From Pseudomonas botevensis (GTDB lineage Bacteria > Pseudomonadota > Gammaproteobacteria > Pseudomonadales > Pseudomonadaceae): DNA of 64,000 nucleotides. A program made the position numbers and the translations under genes. The stretch lies in the NCBI RefSeq assembly GCF_019145475.1, contig NZ_JAHTKI010000020.1, positions 1-64,000 of the forward strand, in the 5' to 3' direction. Numbering within the stretch: the first letter of the stretch is position 1; the number at the start of each line of letters is the position of its first letter. The notes beneath the pieces were generated by a model. That model worked only from the letters and a program-made list of their open reading frames with translations, ran no database searches and was not told where the DNA came from. Positions 25,526 to 37,500 of the stretch are shown in pieces.

Positions 25526-28500
25526 ATGCTCGCTCGCCCGTCCCGTCGTCGTACCCCCGTCCAGTCCTTCCCGCGTGATGCCGTGGACCCGGCGCTGTGG
25601 CTGCTCAAGCCGCTGGCGCAGGCCGTGGCGTTGTGCCTGGTGGCGGGCAGTGCGCACGCGCAGACGGCGTTCAGCTCAAGCTGGTTCGCCGCCAAGGGGG
25701 CTGCGCAACAGGCGGCCGCCGCGCGGCCGAGCGTGGGCGGCTTGCCGGGCATGACGCCGCCGCTGGCGCAGCAGCAGAAAGCCAACCAGCAGTTGCAGCG
25801 CTCGATCCAGACCCTGAACAACACCGTGGCGGCGATTGCCGCGCAACAGGCCGCGCAAGCGGCCGGGCGGGCTGCTGCCTTGGGGACGGTGCAGTTTGTC
25901 CCGGACGGTCTGGGCGAGGGTGGTCTGAAGGTCGACACCAGCCTCACGCAAGGCTGGCAGAACGCCAAAGGCCCGCAGCAGACCCAGGCGGACGGCAAGA
26001 CCAACGTGCGCATCGAGCAGACCGCTGACAAGGCGATTCTCAACTGGGAAACCTTCAACGTCGGACGCAACACCACCGTCGAATTTGCCCAGCAGGCCAA
26101 TTGGGCGGTACTCAACCGGGTCAATGATCCAAGTGCCCGGCCAAGCCAGATCCAGGGCCAGATCAAGGGCGACGGCACGGTGATGCTGATCAACCGCAAC
26201 GGCATCGTGTTCAGCGGCAGCAGCCAGGTCAACGTGCGCAATCTGGTGGCCGCGGCGGCGAACATCACCGATATCCAGTTCCGTGATCGCGGCCTGTACT
26301 TCGACAGCACCGGCAGCCAGCCGACCTTCACCGACGCCGCCGGTCAGATGCTGGTAGAGCGCGGTGCCTCGATTGAAACCCGAAAACCCGCGACGTCCAC
26401 CGATGCCGGCGGCTATGCCTTGCTGCTCGGCAGCGAAGTGCAGAACGACGGCAGCATCAGCACCGCCAAGGGGCAGACAGTGCTCGCTGCCGGTGATCGT
26501 TTCTATATCCGCAAAGGCTCGGGCACCGAGGGGAACGGTTTCTCCACGACCTTCGGCAGCGAAGTCGTTCCCGGCTTCAAGGCTGACAGCAACGCCGGCA
26601 AGGTCAGCAACAACGGCTTGATTCAGGCCGCCACCGGCGATATCACCCTGACCGGTCATGACGTTCAGCAAAACGGCGTGCTGCTGGCCAGCACCTCGGT
26701 TGCGACGCGCGGCACGATTCACCTGCTCAACCCGGCCAGCGACACCAGCGGCAGCGTCACCCTGGGTCAGGGCAGCGCCACCGCGATCATGCTCGACAGC
26801 AGCGACCTGACGGCACTCGACAGCCAGCACAAGGCCGCGCTGACCGGCGTCGACGCCAACAACCGGATTCGCGGCGACCAGTCGCGTATCGACATCCAGA
26901 GCGGCGGCAGCGTCGAGTTCCAGAACGGTTCGATCACCCTTGCCACCGGCGGCCAGATCGCGGTGGCGGCGGGGCGGCGCAGTCTGGTGCGCGACGGCGC
27001 GATGATCGATGTGTCCGGCGCCATCGGCGTGAAAGTCGCGATGGAATCCAACAACATCAAGATCAACGTGCAGGGCAACGAGCAGCGCGATGCGTCGGTC
27101 AACCGCGAAGGCGCGGCGCTCAACAGCAATGACGTGTGGGTCGATGTGCGCGAACTGGTGTATGTGCCGGCGGGCACCAACGGCTATGCGACTGATCGTT
27201 GGTACACCGCCGGTGGCCTGCTCGAAGTGGGCGGTTACCTCGGCACCCAGGGCCACAGCGTCGGTGAATGGATGGCCCAGGGCGGCACGGTCAGTTTCGC
27301 CGGCAACGATGTGGTCAGCGAGAAAGGCTCGCTGATCAACCTGTCGGGCGGCACCCTCGACGTGCAGAGCGGCGAGATTCGCCAGAGCTGGTTGCGGGGC
27401 GCCGACGGGCGTCTGTACGAAGTGTCGAAGGCCCCGGGGGACATTCTCTACAGCGGTTTGTACAAGGGTTATGAGGACACCAGCCAGCGCTGGGGCCAGA
27501 CCGAGTATTACTACAGTCCGCTGATTGCCCCGACCAAGCGCCAGGAAGCGGGTTACACCGTGGGCCGCGATGCCGGGCAATTGGTAATCGCGACCGGCAA
27601 CGCGGTACTCGACGGCCAGTTGCTGGGCGAGGTGTATCAGGGTGAGCGCCAGACCCGCACGCCGCGCGCCGGACTGGATGGTTATGAGCAAAGCCAGACC
27701 GCGCTGGCGCGGCGTGGGCAACTGATCGTCGGCCGTTACGACCCGGCTTACGTCGCCTCTGCCGGTGGCTTGCTGTACAGCCTCAATCCGTTGCTCGATC
27801 GCGTGCAGATTGGCGGCGAGCGTCCGCTCGCTGAGGACGATCTGCAACTGACCGGCGCGGTGTCCGACGCGCGCAAGGGCAAGCTGTTTCTCGACACCGA
27901 TCAACTCAATGGTTTCCGCCTCGGCGCGCTGAAGGTCGCGGCCAAAGACCGGATCGAAGTCAACGAGGCCGTCAGCGTGGACACTGGCGGCGACATCACC
28001 CTGTACGGGCCGGATGTGCAGGTCGATGCCAACCTGACGGCACGCGGCGGCAGTCTCCACTTGGGTAACGTGCTCAATCAGTTGCTGACCAGCACCCGCA
28101 CCGACACCCAGATCACCGCGCAACCCGGCAAACCGACGCAGGTGGCGGTGGGCGAGGGTGTGCAGCTCGATACCCGTGGCGTCTGGAGCAATCTGGGCAC
28201 CGATCCGGACGACGGCGCGAGCCTGGCTTATCTGAACGGTGGGTTGATCTCGATCCGCAGCAGCGCTGACATCGACATCGGGGCGGGCAGCCTGCTGGAT
28301 GTGTCCTCCGGCGGCGCGGTGCTGGCCAACGGCAAGACGCGCGGCGGCAAGGGCGGCGACGTGACGCTGGAGTCCAGCGCCAACACCGTCGCCGGCACTG
28401 CGAAACTGAAGTTTGACGGCGACGTGCGTGGTTACGGCGTAACGGGTGGCGGCACCCTGACGGTTCAGGCCGGCAAGGTGCTGATCGGCCAGACCGACGA

Positions 28501-31500
28501 GGCACTGACTGACGCCACTCTGCAACTGGCACCCAGCCTGTTCGACAAGGGTTTCTCTGCCTATAACCTGATCGGCCTGAACGGCTTGACCGTCAGCGAC
28601 AACACCCGAATCGATGTGAGCATGCCGGTCTATCGCTTCGGCGAATCGGCAGCGGGCCAGGCCAGTGGCGTGGACCCACGCTCAGCCCTGGAACTGTGGA
28701 CGCCGGCGCTGTATCAGGAAGATCCGCTCAAGGGCGTGCTGACCCGCCGGGGCGGCGCGAGTCTTTCGTTGCAGGCCGGGGCGAGCCGGATCGATCTGGT
28801 CGATGCCGCCAACAGCACGCTGACCATCGGTCGCCAGACGCGCATCAGCGTCGATCCGGGGCAGCGCATCAACCTGCGCGGCGGCGGCCAGATCACCGTC
28901 GACGGCGAACTCAATGCCTGGGGCGGGACCATCGATATCCGCCAGCAGCAGTTCGGCGCGGTCGATCCGGCGACGTTCGCGCAAAACTTCGATCCCAAGG
29001 CCCATGACCGTTCGATCTGGATTGGCGAGCAGGCTGTGCTGGATGTCGCCGGACGCGCGGTAACCGCCACCGATGCCCTGGGGCGCACTTACGGACAGGT
29101 CGACAAGGGTGGCAGCATCGTCATCGGCGGTGAGATCAATTCGAAGCTGGCCACGGCGACGGCGGCCGACGCATACGTCATCGTCCGCCCGGGCGCGCGG
29201 CTGGAAGCCAGCGGCACCGAAGCGGTGCTGGATATCGCCGGCCAGGGTCCGACCCGTATCGCCACGGATGGCGGGCGGATCAGTTTGAGCGCCTACAATG
29301 GCCTGTTCATCGACGGCCGGTTGCACGCAGCAGCGGGTGGCGCCGGAGCGGCTGGCGGGCAGTTGGACATCGCCCTGGAAACACCGCTGTATCGCCTGCC
29401 TGAAGCACTCAACGAGGTGCGCCTGCCCAGGGAAATCATCATCGGGCAGCAGGCCGAACAATCGCTGCTGCCGACAGATCTGCAACCGGGAGAGTCCAGC
29501 CCGGAACTGCAATACGGGCGCGCGCGCCTGAGCGCCGATCGCTTGATGTCCGGCGGTTTCGACAACCTGAATCTTCTGAGCAACGGATTGCTGTCGTTCG
29601 ACGGCGATGTCGATCTGCACATGAACCAGAGCCTCAACCTGTACGCCGGGGCGATTTCGCTGGCGGAAGGTTCGGCGGACACTGCGCGGATCAACCTGTC
29701 GGCGCCTTACATCCGGCTGTCCGGGGTGGGCAATTACTTTGCGATTCCCGGCTCGTTGCGCCCACGGGTGATCAACAGCCCGACCACGCGCCTGTCGTCC
29801 GCGCAGCTCACGGCCACGGCCGATCTGCTGGACGTTGTCAACAGTCTGTCGTTCGGCGCCAAAGGCAGCATTGCCCAGTTGAATGCGCCGGACTCGCAGG
29901 TCAGTCGGCGTGGATTCGATCTGGTGTCGCTCGACAGTCGCGGCGACCTGCGCTTTCTGGCGCCGACCGACAAGCAGGTGAAATCCCAGTTGTGGGCCGC
30001 CGGTGACCTGAACCTCACCGCCGCGCAGATTTATCCGGCCAGCGATACCGCCGCCGAAGTGCGCGTCGGCTATCAGGGCGGCACCGACGACCCGGTGCAT
30101 ACGCTGCGCGTCGGTCGGCATGGGCCGGCACCCACTGCGTTGCCGTACTCGGTGTTCGGCAGCCTGTCGCTGATCGCCGGCAACATCGAGCAGGGCGGGG
30201 TGATTCGGGCGCCGTTGGGCGCCATCAGCCTGGGCGATGAAATCTTCACCAAGACCCGTGAGCTGAGCTTGCTGCCGGGCAGCGTCACCTCGGTCAGCGC
30301 TGCCGGGCTGGTCATGCCGTATGGCGGCACCACGGACGGTATCGACTACCGCTACAACGGTGAGTCGGTGGTGCTGCACGGCATTGCCGGCGGCCCGGCA
30401 GGCGTCACCCTGAAGTCGCAATACGTGGACGTGCAAAGCGGCGCGCTGATCGATTTGTCCGGCGGCGGCGACTTGCGCGGTGCGGGCTTCGTGTCCGGGC
30501 GCGGCGGTTCGACCGACGCCCGTTTCAACCCGTTGGTGCGCAATGCCAGCGACGGCACTTTCAGCCTGCCGGGGCTGGCCAGTAACCCGGTCTATGCCAT
30601 CGTTCCCGGCAATCAGAGCGCCTATGCACCGATGCTCGGCGAGAGCGGCGCGGTGGACCCGCGTATTGGCCAGCAGATCACCATTGGCGCCGGCGTGCCG
30701 GGGCTGGCGGCGGGGACCTACACACTGCTGCCGTCGACATTCGCCTTGCTCCCCGGCGCGTTCCGCGTGGAGATCAATGGGCAGACCCCGCAAAGCCTGG
30801 CCGGCAATGCGTTGAAGATGCGCAATGGTTCGTGGAGCAGCGCCGGGCTGTTGTCGGTCGCCAATACCGGTCTGCGGGACAGCGTCGCCAATCAGCTGAT
30901 CGTGACGCCGGCCGATGTCTTGCGCCGTTATTCGCAATACAACGAAACCAGCTTCACCCAGTTCATCAAGAGCGATGCGACTCGCCGTGGCGTGCCGAGG
31001 GCGCTGGCGCCGATGGACGGGAAAACCCTGAACCTGGAATTGCTCCAGGGCGGAGAGCACGACGTTGCCGTGGACTTCAACGGTCAGGTTCTGTTCAACC
31101 CGACCGAGGGCGGCATGAAGGGCGGGGCGGTGGTTCGCGGCGGGGCTTTCAGCTTCGAGATCCTTGGCGGCGGACATACCCGCACGCCAGGTTTCAGCGG
31201 CGTTTCGTTGTATGCCGATACGCTCAACAACCTCGGCGCCGGTCGTCTGACCATCGGCGCCCGGCCAACGGTGGACTACGCGTCGGCCGGCAATATCATT
31301 TCGTTTCTCGGCAGCACCTCCGACATCACGTTGCGCGAAGGCGCGGTCTTGTCGGCGCCGGAAGTGCTGTTGCGCACCAACACGGCGGACGGCGGCATCA
31401 CCGTGGAAGCCGGCGCCGGGATCAACACCCTTGGGCGCGGCGCGGTGCCGTACGATTCCTCGACCGGGTACATCTACCAGACCGGTGCCGCCAGCCTGCT

Positions 31501-34500
31501 GTTGCTGTCCAACGGCTGGACCAATGTCCTGGCCCCGGAAGCCAGCAGCGGAAGTTCGGCCTCCGGCAGTCTCACCATCGGTACGTGCCAGGCGACGGCC
31601 TGCGATCAGCCGACGGTGCTGTATTCCGCCGGCAGCATCACCGCCGCCACGGACAAACAATTCGATCTGGATGAGGCGGTGCGTTTCGGCACGCGGCATC
31701 TGACCCTGGCCGTGGGCGCGGTCAATGCCGGCAGCGCCGAGGCGCTGGCAGCGGCGGCGGGTCGTGTGCCGTCGGGTCTGACCCTCAGCCAGAACGTGCT
31801 CGATCGCCTGCTTCAGGGCGATACCCAATTCGGTGCCCCGGCACTGGAAACCCTGAGCCTGACTGCGCGGGATTCGTTCAACTTCTTCGGCAACATCACC
31901 CTCGATACGCTGGACCGGCAGACCGGCCAGAGCCTGTTGCAGAACCTGGTGCTGACGACCCCGGCGATCTACGGGCAGGGCGAAGCCGACGACGTGGCGA
32001 CCATCCGCACTGCCAACCTGATCTGGAACGGCGCCACGCAGAAACCTGCCAGCGTCATCAGCGGCGGCGCCGGCAGCGGCCGCGGCACCCTGGACATTCA
32101 GGCCCAGCGCATCGAATTCGGCTACGGCCCGAACCCGCAGGCGAGCGGGCTGGATCAGAACGATCGTCTGGCGTTGGGTTTCAGCAACGTCAACCTCACG
32201 GCCAGCGAACGCATCACGGCCAACCACAAGGGCAGCCTCGCGGTGTATCAGGAGCAGGGCGTCTATGACCCGGTCAAGGGCTACGTCTACAGCGGCGGCA
32301 ACCTCAACCTGCACACGCCGTTGCTGACCGGTGAAGCGGCGTCGGTCAACACCCTCAAGGCCGGCAACAGCCTGACCCTGAGCGGTGCCGGGACGGCCCC
32401 GGTGGCCAATGCGCTGGGCGCGGAACTCAATCTTGAGGCCCGCGATGTCGTGCTCGACAGCCGCATCGCCCTGGCCAGCGGCAAACTGCAGGTCAAGGCT
32501 GAGGATGACCTGACCCTCAGCGGCAACGCGCAACTGGATCTGGCCGGGCGCACCTTGCCGTTCAACGACGTGAACAAGTACAGCTGGGGTGGCGACGTCG
32601 CGCTCTACAGCCACAATGGCAATATCCGTCAGGCCAGCGGGTCGCGGATCGATCTGTCGGCGCAGAACAATCAGGCCGGCAATCTGAGTGCGGTGGCGCT
32701 GGCGGCGGATGCCGGCACGGTCGATCTGCAAGGTGCAATCCTCGGCGCCAGCAGCGGCTATTACGACGCCGGAGGCACGCTGGTGCCGTACAAGGCCGGT
32801 GGCGTGGAGATTCGTGCCCAACGCCTGGGCGGCGATCTGAACGAGCAATTTGCTACGCTCAACCAGCGCCTGAACGCGGGCCAGGTGTTCGGCAGCCGCA
32901 GCTTCCAGCTCAAGCAGGGCGATCTGCTGATCGGCGACGGCCTCAAGGCTGGTGAGATCAATGTGTCGGTGGACAATGGCAGCCTCACGGTCGGCGGTTT
33001 GATCGATGCTAGTGGCGAGCGGGTCGGCAGCATTCGCCTCTCGGGGAAAAATGCCCTGACCCTTACCGGCAACGCCGTACTCGATGCCCATGGCCGCGTG
33101 CTGCGGGTCGACAGCTACGGCAAGATCATCGATGCGCCGAACCGCGCCGTGGTCGAACTCAATGCCGCTGACGGCCCGCTGACTCTGGCCTCCGGCGCCC
33201 GCATCGACCTGCGCCACGGCACCGATGCAGCCCTCGGTAAACTGCCGGGGCAGAACGACGGCACCGCACGTGGCACGCTGGAACTGAACGCACCGCGTCT
33301 GGGCACCGATGACATCGCCATCGATGCCAGCGGCGCGCTGAGCATTCAGGGTGCGCGCTCCATCGGCCTCAACGGCGTACGTCGCTACACCGATGCCCGC
33401 GATGGCGTTGATCCGGCGGCCAGTGGCCGGCCGTATCAGGTGATCGATCAGGCGCTGTTCGACCGGATTGACGCAGACAACGGCGCATTCATCGATGCGG
33501 CGCTGAATAACAGCGATCTGCTGCAACGCAAACTCGCCGGCCTCAATAACGCCACCTACGCCGATGCGTTCCATCTGCGTCCGGGCGTGGAGATTGCCAG
33601 CCAGACGGCTGACGGCGATCTGGTGGTGGAGGGCGATATCGATCTGTCCCGTTACCGCTACGCCAGCCTCAACCCGCATACGCAGAAAACCGCGATTTAT
33701 GGCTCCGGCGAGTCCGCCAGCCTGGTGATGCGTGCCGGCGGCAACCTCGACATCTACGGCAGCCTCAACGACGGTTTCGCGCCGCCGCCGGAGACTGTCG
33801 ATGATGCCGGCTGGAAACTGCTGCCGGGCGTGCAGCCATTCGGTGGCGACCTGATCGTGCCGGGCACGGGCGTGACCCTCGCCGAGGGTACGCAATTTCC
33901 GGCGGGCACCACGTTGAACTATGACTTGCCGATTCAGGCGACGACCTTCGCCAGCGGCACCTTGCTGCCGACGGAGGGCGTGCTGGCCGGCGACTACACG
34001 CTGGCGGCCGGCACCGTGTTGTCCGGCGCCGTCCACGATGCGGCGGGCGATTTGCTGTACGCCGCCGGGACCTTGCTCCAGGACAGCGTGACCCTGCCGG
34101 CCGGCAGTCGCCTGGGCGCCGGTATCCGCTTGAACAACGCCACCGCCCTGCAAGCCATGCTCTGGCCCAAAGGCGTGCCGCTGCCGGGTGCGGTAGGTGC
34201 GGACAACAAGGTCGGCGGGGTCAAGTTGAGCGGTGCGCTGGCGTTGCTGCGCGGCTCGCTGATTCCGTCCCTGACCGACGTGGTACTGGCCGATGGCACG
34301 CAGTTCATCGAACTGCGCGGCTACACCAACACCACCCAGCAAGGTCGCAACTGGGCCATCGCGAGCATGCTGCCGGCGGGCAGCTCTTCGTGGTCACTGC
34401 GTCTGGTGGCCGGCGCCGATCTCGAGGCCGCCGACAGTCGTGCCCTGAAGCCGCTGACGGCCGACGGCAACCTGCGCCTGGCGGATACCCATTACGGCTT

Positions 34501-37500
34501 GAAAGTGGTGGAGAAAAAACTCGACACCGTCTGGGCCGAAGGCAATCCGCTCGGCTATCCGGCGGGCGAAGTGGTGAAAGACGAGGACATGTTCTATTGC
34601 GACGTTCTGCCCGGTGCCTGCATCGCGCCCGCCAAATTCCTTTGGGCCGAGGGCAACATCCTGGGCATGACGCCGGGCACGCCGATTATCGACGACGACC
34701 TGTTCTGGTGCGATATCGACCCGAACTCCTGCACGCCGAACAAGGGCGGGATCACCGTCACCACCCACTCGCAAATGTTCAGCGTGCTGCGTACCGGCAC
34801 CGGCGATCTGGATCTGCTGGCCGCCGGCAACCTGAGCATGGACTCGCCGTTTGGCGTGTACACCGCCGGTACTCAGTCCCGCGATGTCGATCCGCAATAC
34901 AACCTGCCACGGGGGCGGCTGTCGGACGACGGTTCGGTGCTGGGCAGTCAGGGTGGCGATTACGAAAAATGGGTCAACGGTGGCAGCGACAGTCTCTATC
35001 AGGCCTGGTATCCGGAATTGGGCGGCAACCTGACGATCAATGCCGGCGGCTCGGTGTCCGGGGATCTCGAGGGACGCCGGGGCGTCAACTCACAAGCCGC
35101 ATTGCGCGAGCAGGTGGCCAGCGTGTCGGTGGGCAACTGGCTCTGGCGTCAGGGCAGCGGCAACGCGGATGTGCCCGCCGCCTGGTGGATCAACTTCGGC
35201 AGCTACGCGACCCAGCCGTTGCCGGATCAAAGCGTCGACACCGGGCCGTATCTGGTCGGCTTCACCGGGTTCGGTGCGCTCGGTGGCGGCAACGTCAGCC
35301 TGCGCGCGGGGGGCGATGGCGGGATGCTCCGGCCGTTGGGCGACAGCGGTGTGAATCCGCGCAGTCAGGGGCTGATCGTCGCGGTCGGCAGCACCGGACG
35401 GGTGGGCAGCGACGGCAGTCTGCAACTGACCGGCGGTGGCGATCTGGATGTGCGCATCGGCGGCACCTTGAATCCGTCGCTCGAAGCGCGCTCGGGTAAA
35501 GCCGGCGTAGCCGCGCCGCGTCATGATCTGCAAGGCGCCCTGATCAACCTGCGGGGCGCGGCGCAATTGACGGGGGGCGCGCTGGGCGCGATCAACCTGC
35601 AATACGGCGCCTATTCCGCTTATCAGGACCCGCGCGAAGTGCGCGCCTTCGACCCGTTCACTGCGACCATCGGCAATGCCGGCGGTGGGCTGGTGCTGAT
35701 TCCCGGGGATTCGGGCATGCGCCTGAGTACCCGGGGTGATCTGGTGCTGGGAGGGACGGCGGATCCGGGACGGGTGCGTTTGCAGAACTCCACGCCGTTC
35801 ACCGACGCGGACGGTGTCGAGCACACGGGCGGCGGCCTGAGCAGCTTCTCGCTGTGGACCGATCACACGGCCATCGACCTGTTTTCCGCTGGCGGCAATC
35901 TCACGCCGAGTACGCAGATGGCCGAGGTTACCGAGGGCGGCACCCTGACCACCGGGACCAACACGTCACCGACCGACGGCCGCTTTGTCTATCCGTCGAT
36001 CCTGCGCGCGGTCGCGGCGCAAGGCTCGATCTATGCCGGGCCGTCCGCCGCCTACAACATCTCCAGCGTCTATCCGCTCCTGAGTTATTCGCTGTTGCTG
36101 GCCCCTTCGCATGCCGGGCAACTGGAGTTGCTGGCGGGCAATTCGATCTATGCCGGCGGCTATGGGATCAACCAGTCCGGCGCGAGCCTGTCGGCCATTG
36201 CCACGCCGTTTGCTCCGGCCTTCGACGGCTACGCCAGCAGCAGTGCCAACCAGCCGCTCGTGAGCAATTACGGCAGTGATGGCAATCGGGCAAACCGCAA
36301 CATTCGTTACCCCTTGTTCGCCTTCGGTGCCGACAGCTATTCCGGGTCGAGCGGTGTGCAGGCACCGGCGCGTTTCTATGCCTTGAACGGCGACCTGATC
36401 GGTATCCGCAGCGGCGAGACGTTGAGTTTCGATCCGTCGAAACGCACCTGGTACGAAGCCGCAGGCCCGGTGTGGATGCTCGCCGGGCGCGACATCGTGG
36501 CGTCCGGCAGCTACCTGGGCCAGACCGTTGCCGGGGCGAGCGACATGGGCGACGGCGTCGACAGCGTCACCTCCACCGGCAACCTGTTCATTCACAACGA
36601 CCCGCGTGATGTGTCGCGGGTTTCGGCGGGGCGCGACATTCTCTACAGCAGCTTCGACATCGCCGGCCCCGGCGTGCTGGACATCAACGCCGGGCGCAAC
36701 ATCCTGATGGAGGATCGCGCCAGCATCATCAGCCTCGGGCCTCTGGTGGCGGGGGACAAAACTCCGGGTGCGAGCATCGTGCTGCAGGCCGGCGCAGGCG
36801 CCCAAGGGCCGGATTATTCGCGGTTCATCGCGCGCTATCTGAACCCGCAAAACCTCGCCAGTCCGGACACCGCCCTCAGCGGTCAGCCAGGCAAAGTGGT
36901 CAAGACCTACCTTGGCGAATTGCAGAGCTGGCTGACCCTCGGCTACGGCTTCAGCGGCAACGAAGAACAGGCCAAAGCCTTCTTCGCCGCGTTGCCGGGT
37001 GCCGAGCAGGCGGTCTTCGCGCGGCAGGTGTACTTCGCCGAACTGCGTGCCGGCGGCCTCGAATACACCGACGCCGATGGCCCGCGCAAAGGCAGTTACC
37101 TGCGCGGCCGCAACGCCATTGCGGCGTTGTTCCCGAGCGTTGATGTGGCTGGCAACCCGATCCGCTACGACGGCGACATCACCCTCTACGGCGGTGCCGG
37201 GGTCAAGACCCTGTTCGGCGGCGACATCCAGATGCTCACGCCGGGCGGCGGCCAGGTATTCGGCATCGAAGGCGCGGCACCGCCGTCCACGGCGGGGATC
37301 ATCACTCAGGGTTCGGGCAACATTCAGCTCTATTCCCAGGGCAGCATCCTGCTGGGCCAGAGCCGGATCATGACCACCTTCGGCGGCTCGATTCTCGGCT
37401 GGTCCGCCGAGGGCGACATCAACGCCGGCCGCGGCTCGAAAACCACCGTGGTCTACACCCCGCCCAAACGCGTGTACGACACCTGGGGCAACGTGACCCT

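Noticed and set aside
28682..34342. A very long antisense open frame (1886 codons) opposite the PdtA-like gene
   Set aside because: It is a shadow caused by high GC at third positions and repetitive coding; there is no RBS, no domain and low-complexity Gln/Arg/Ala/Gly content.
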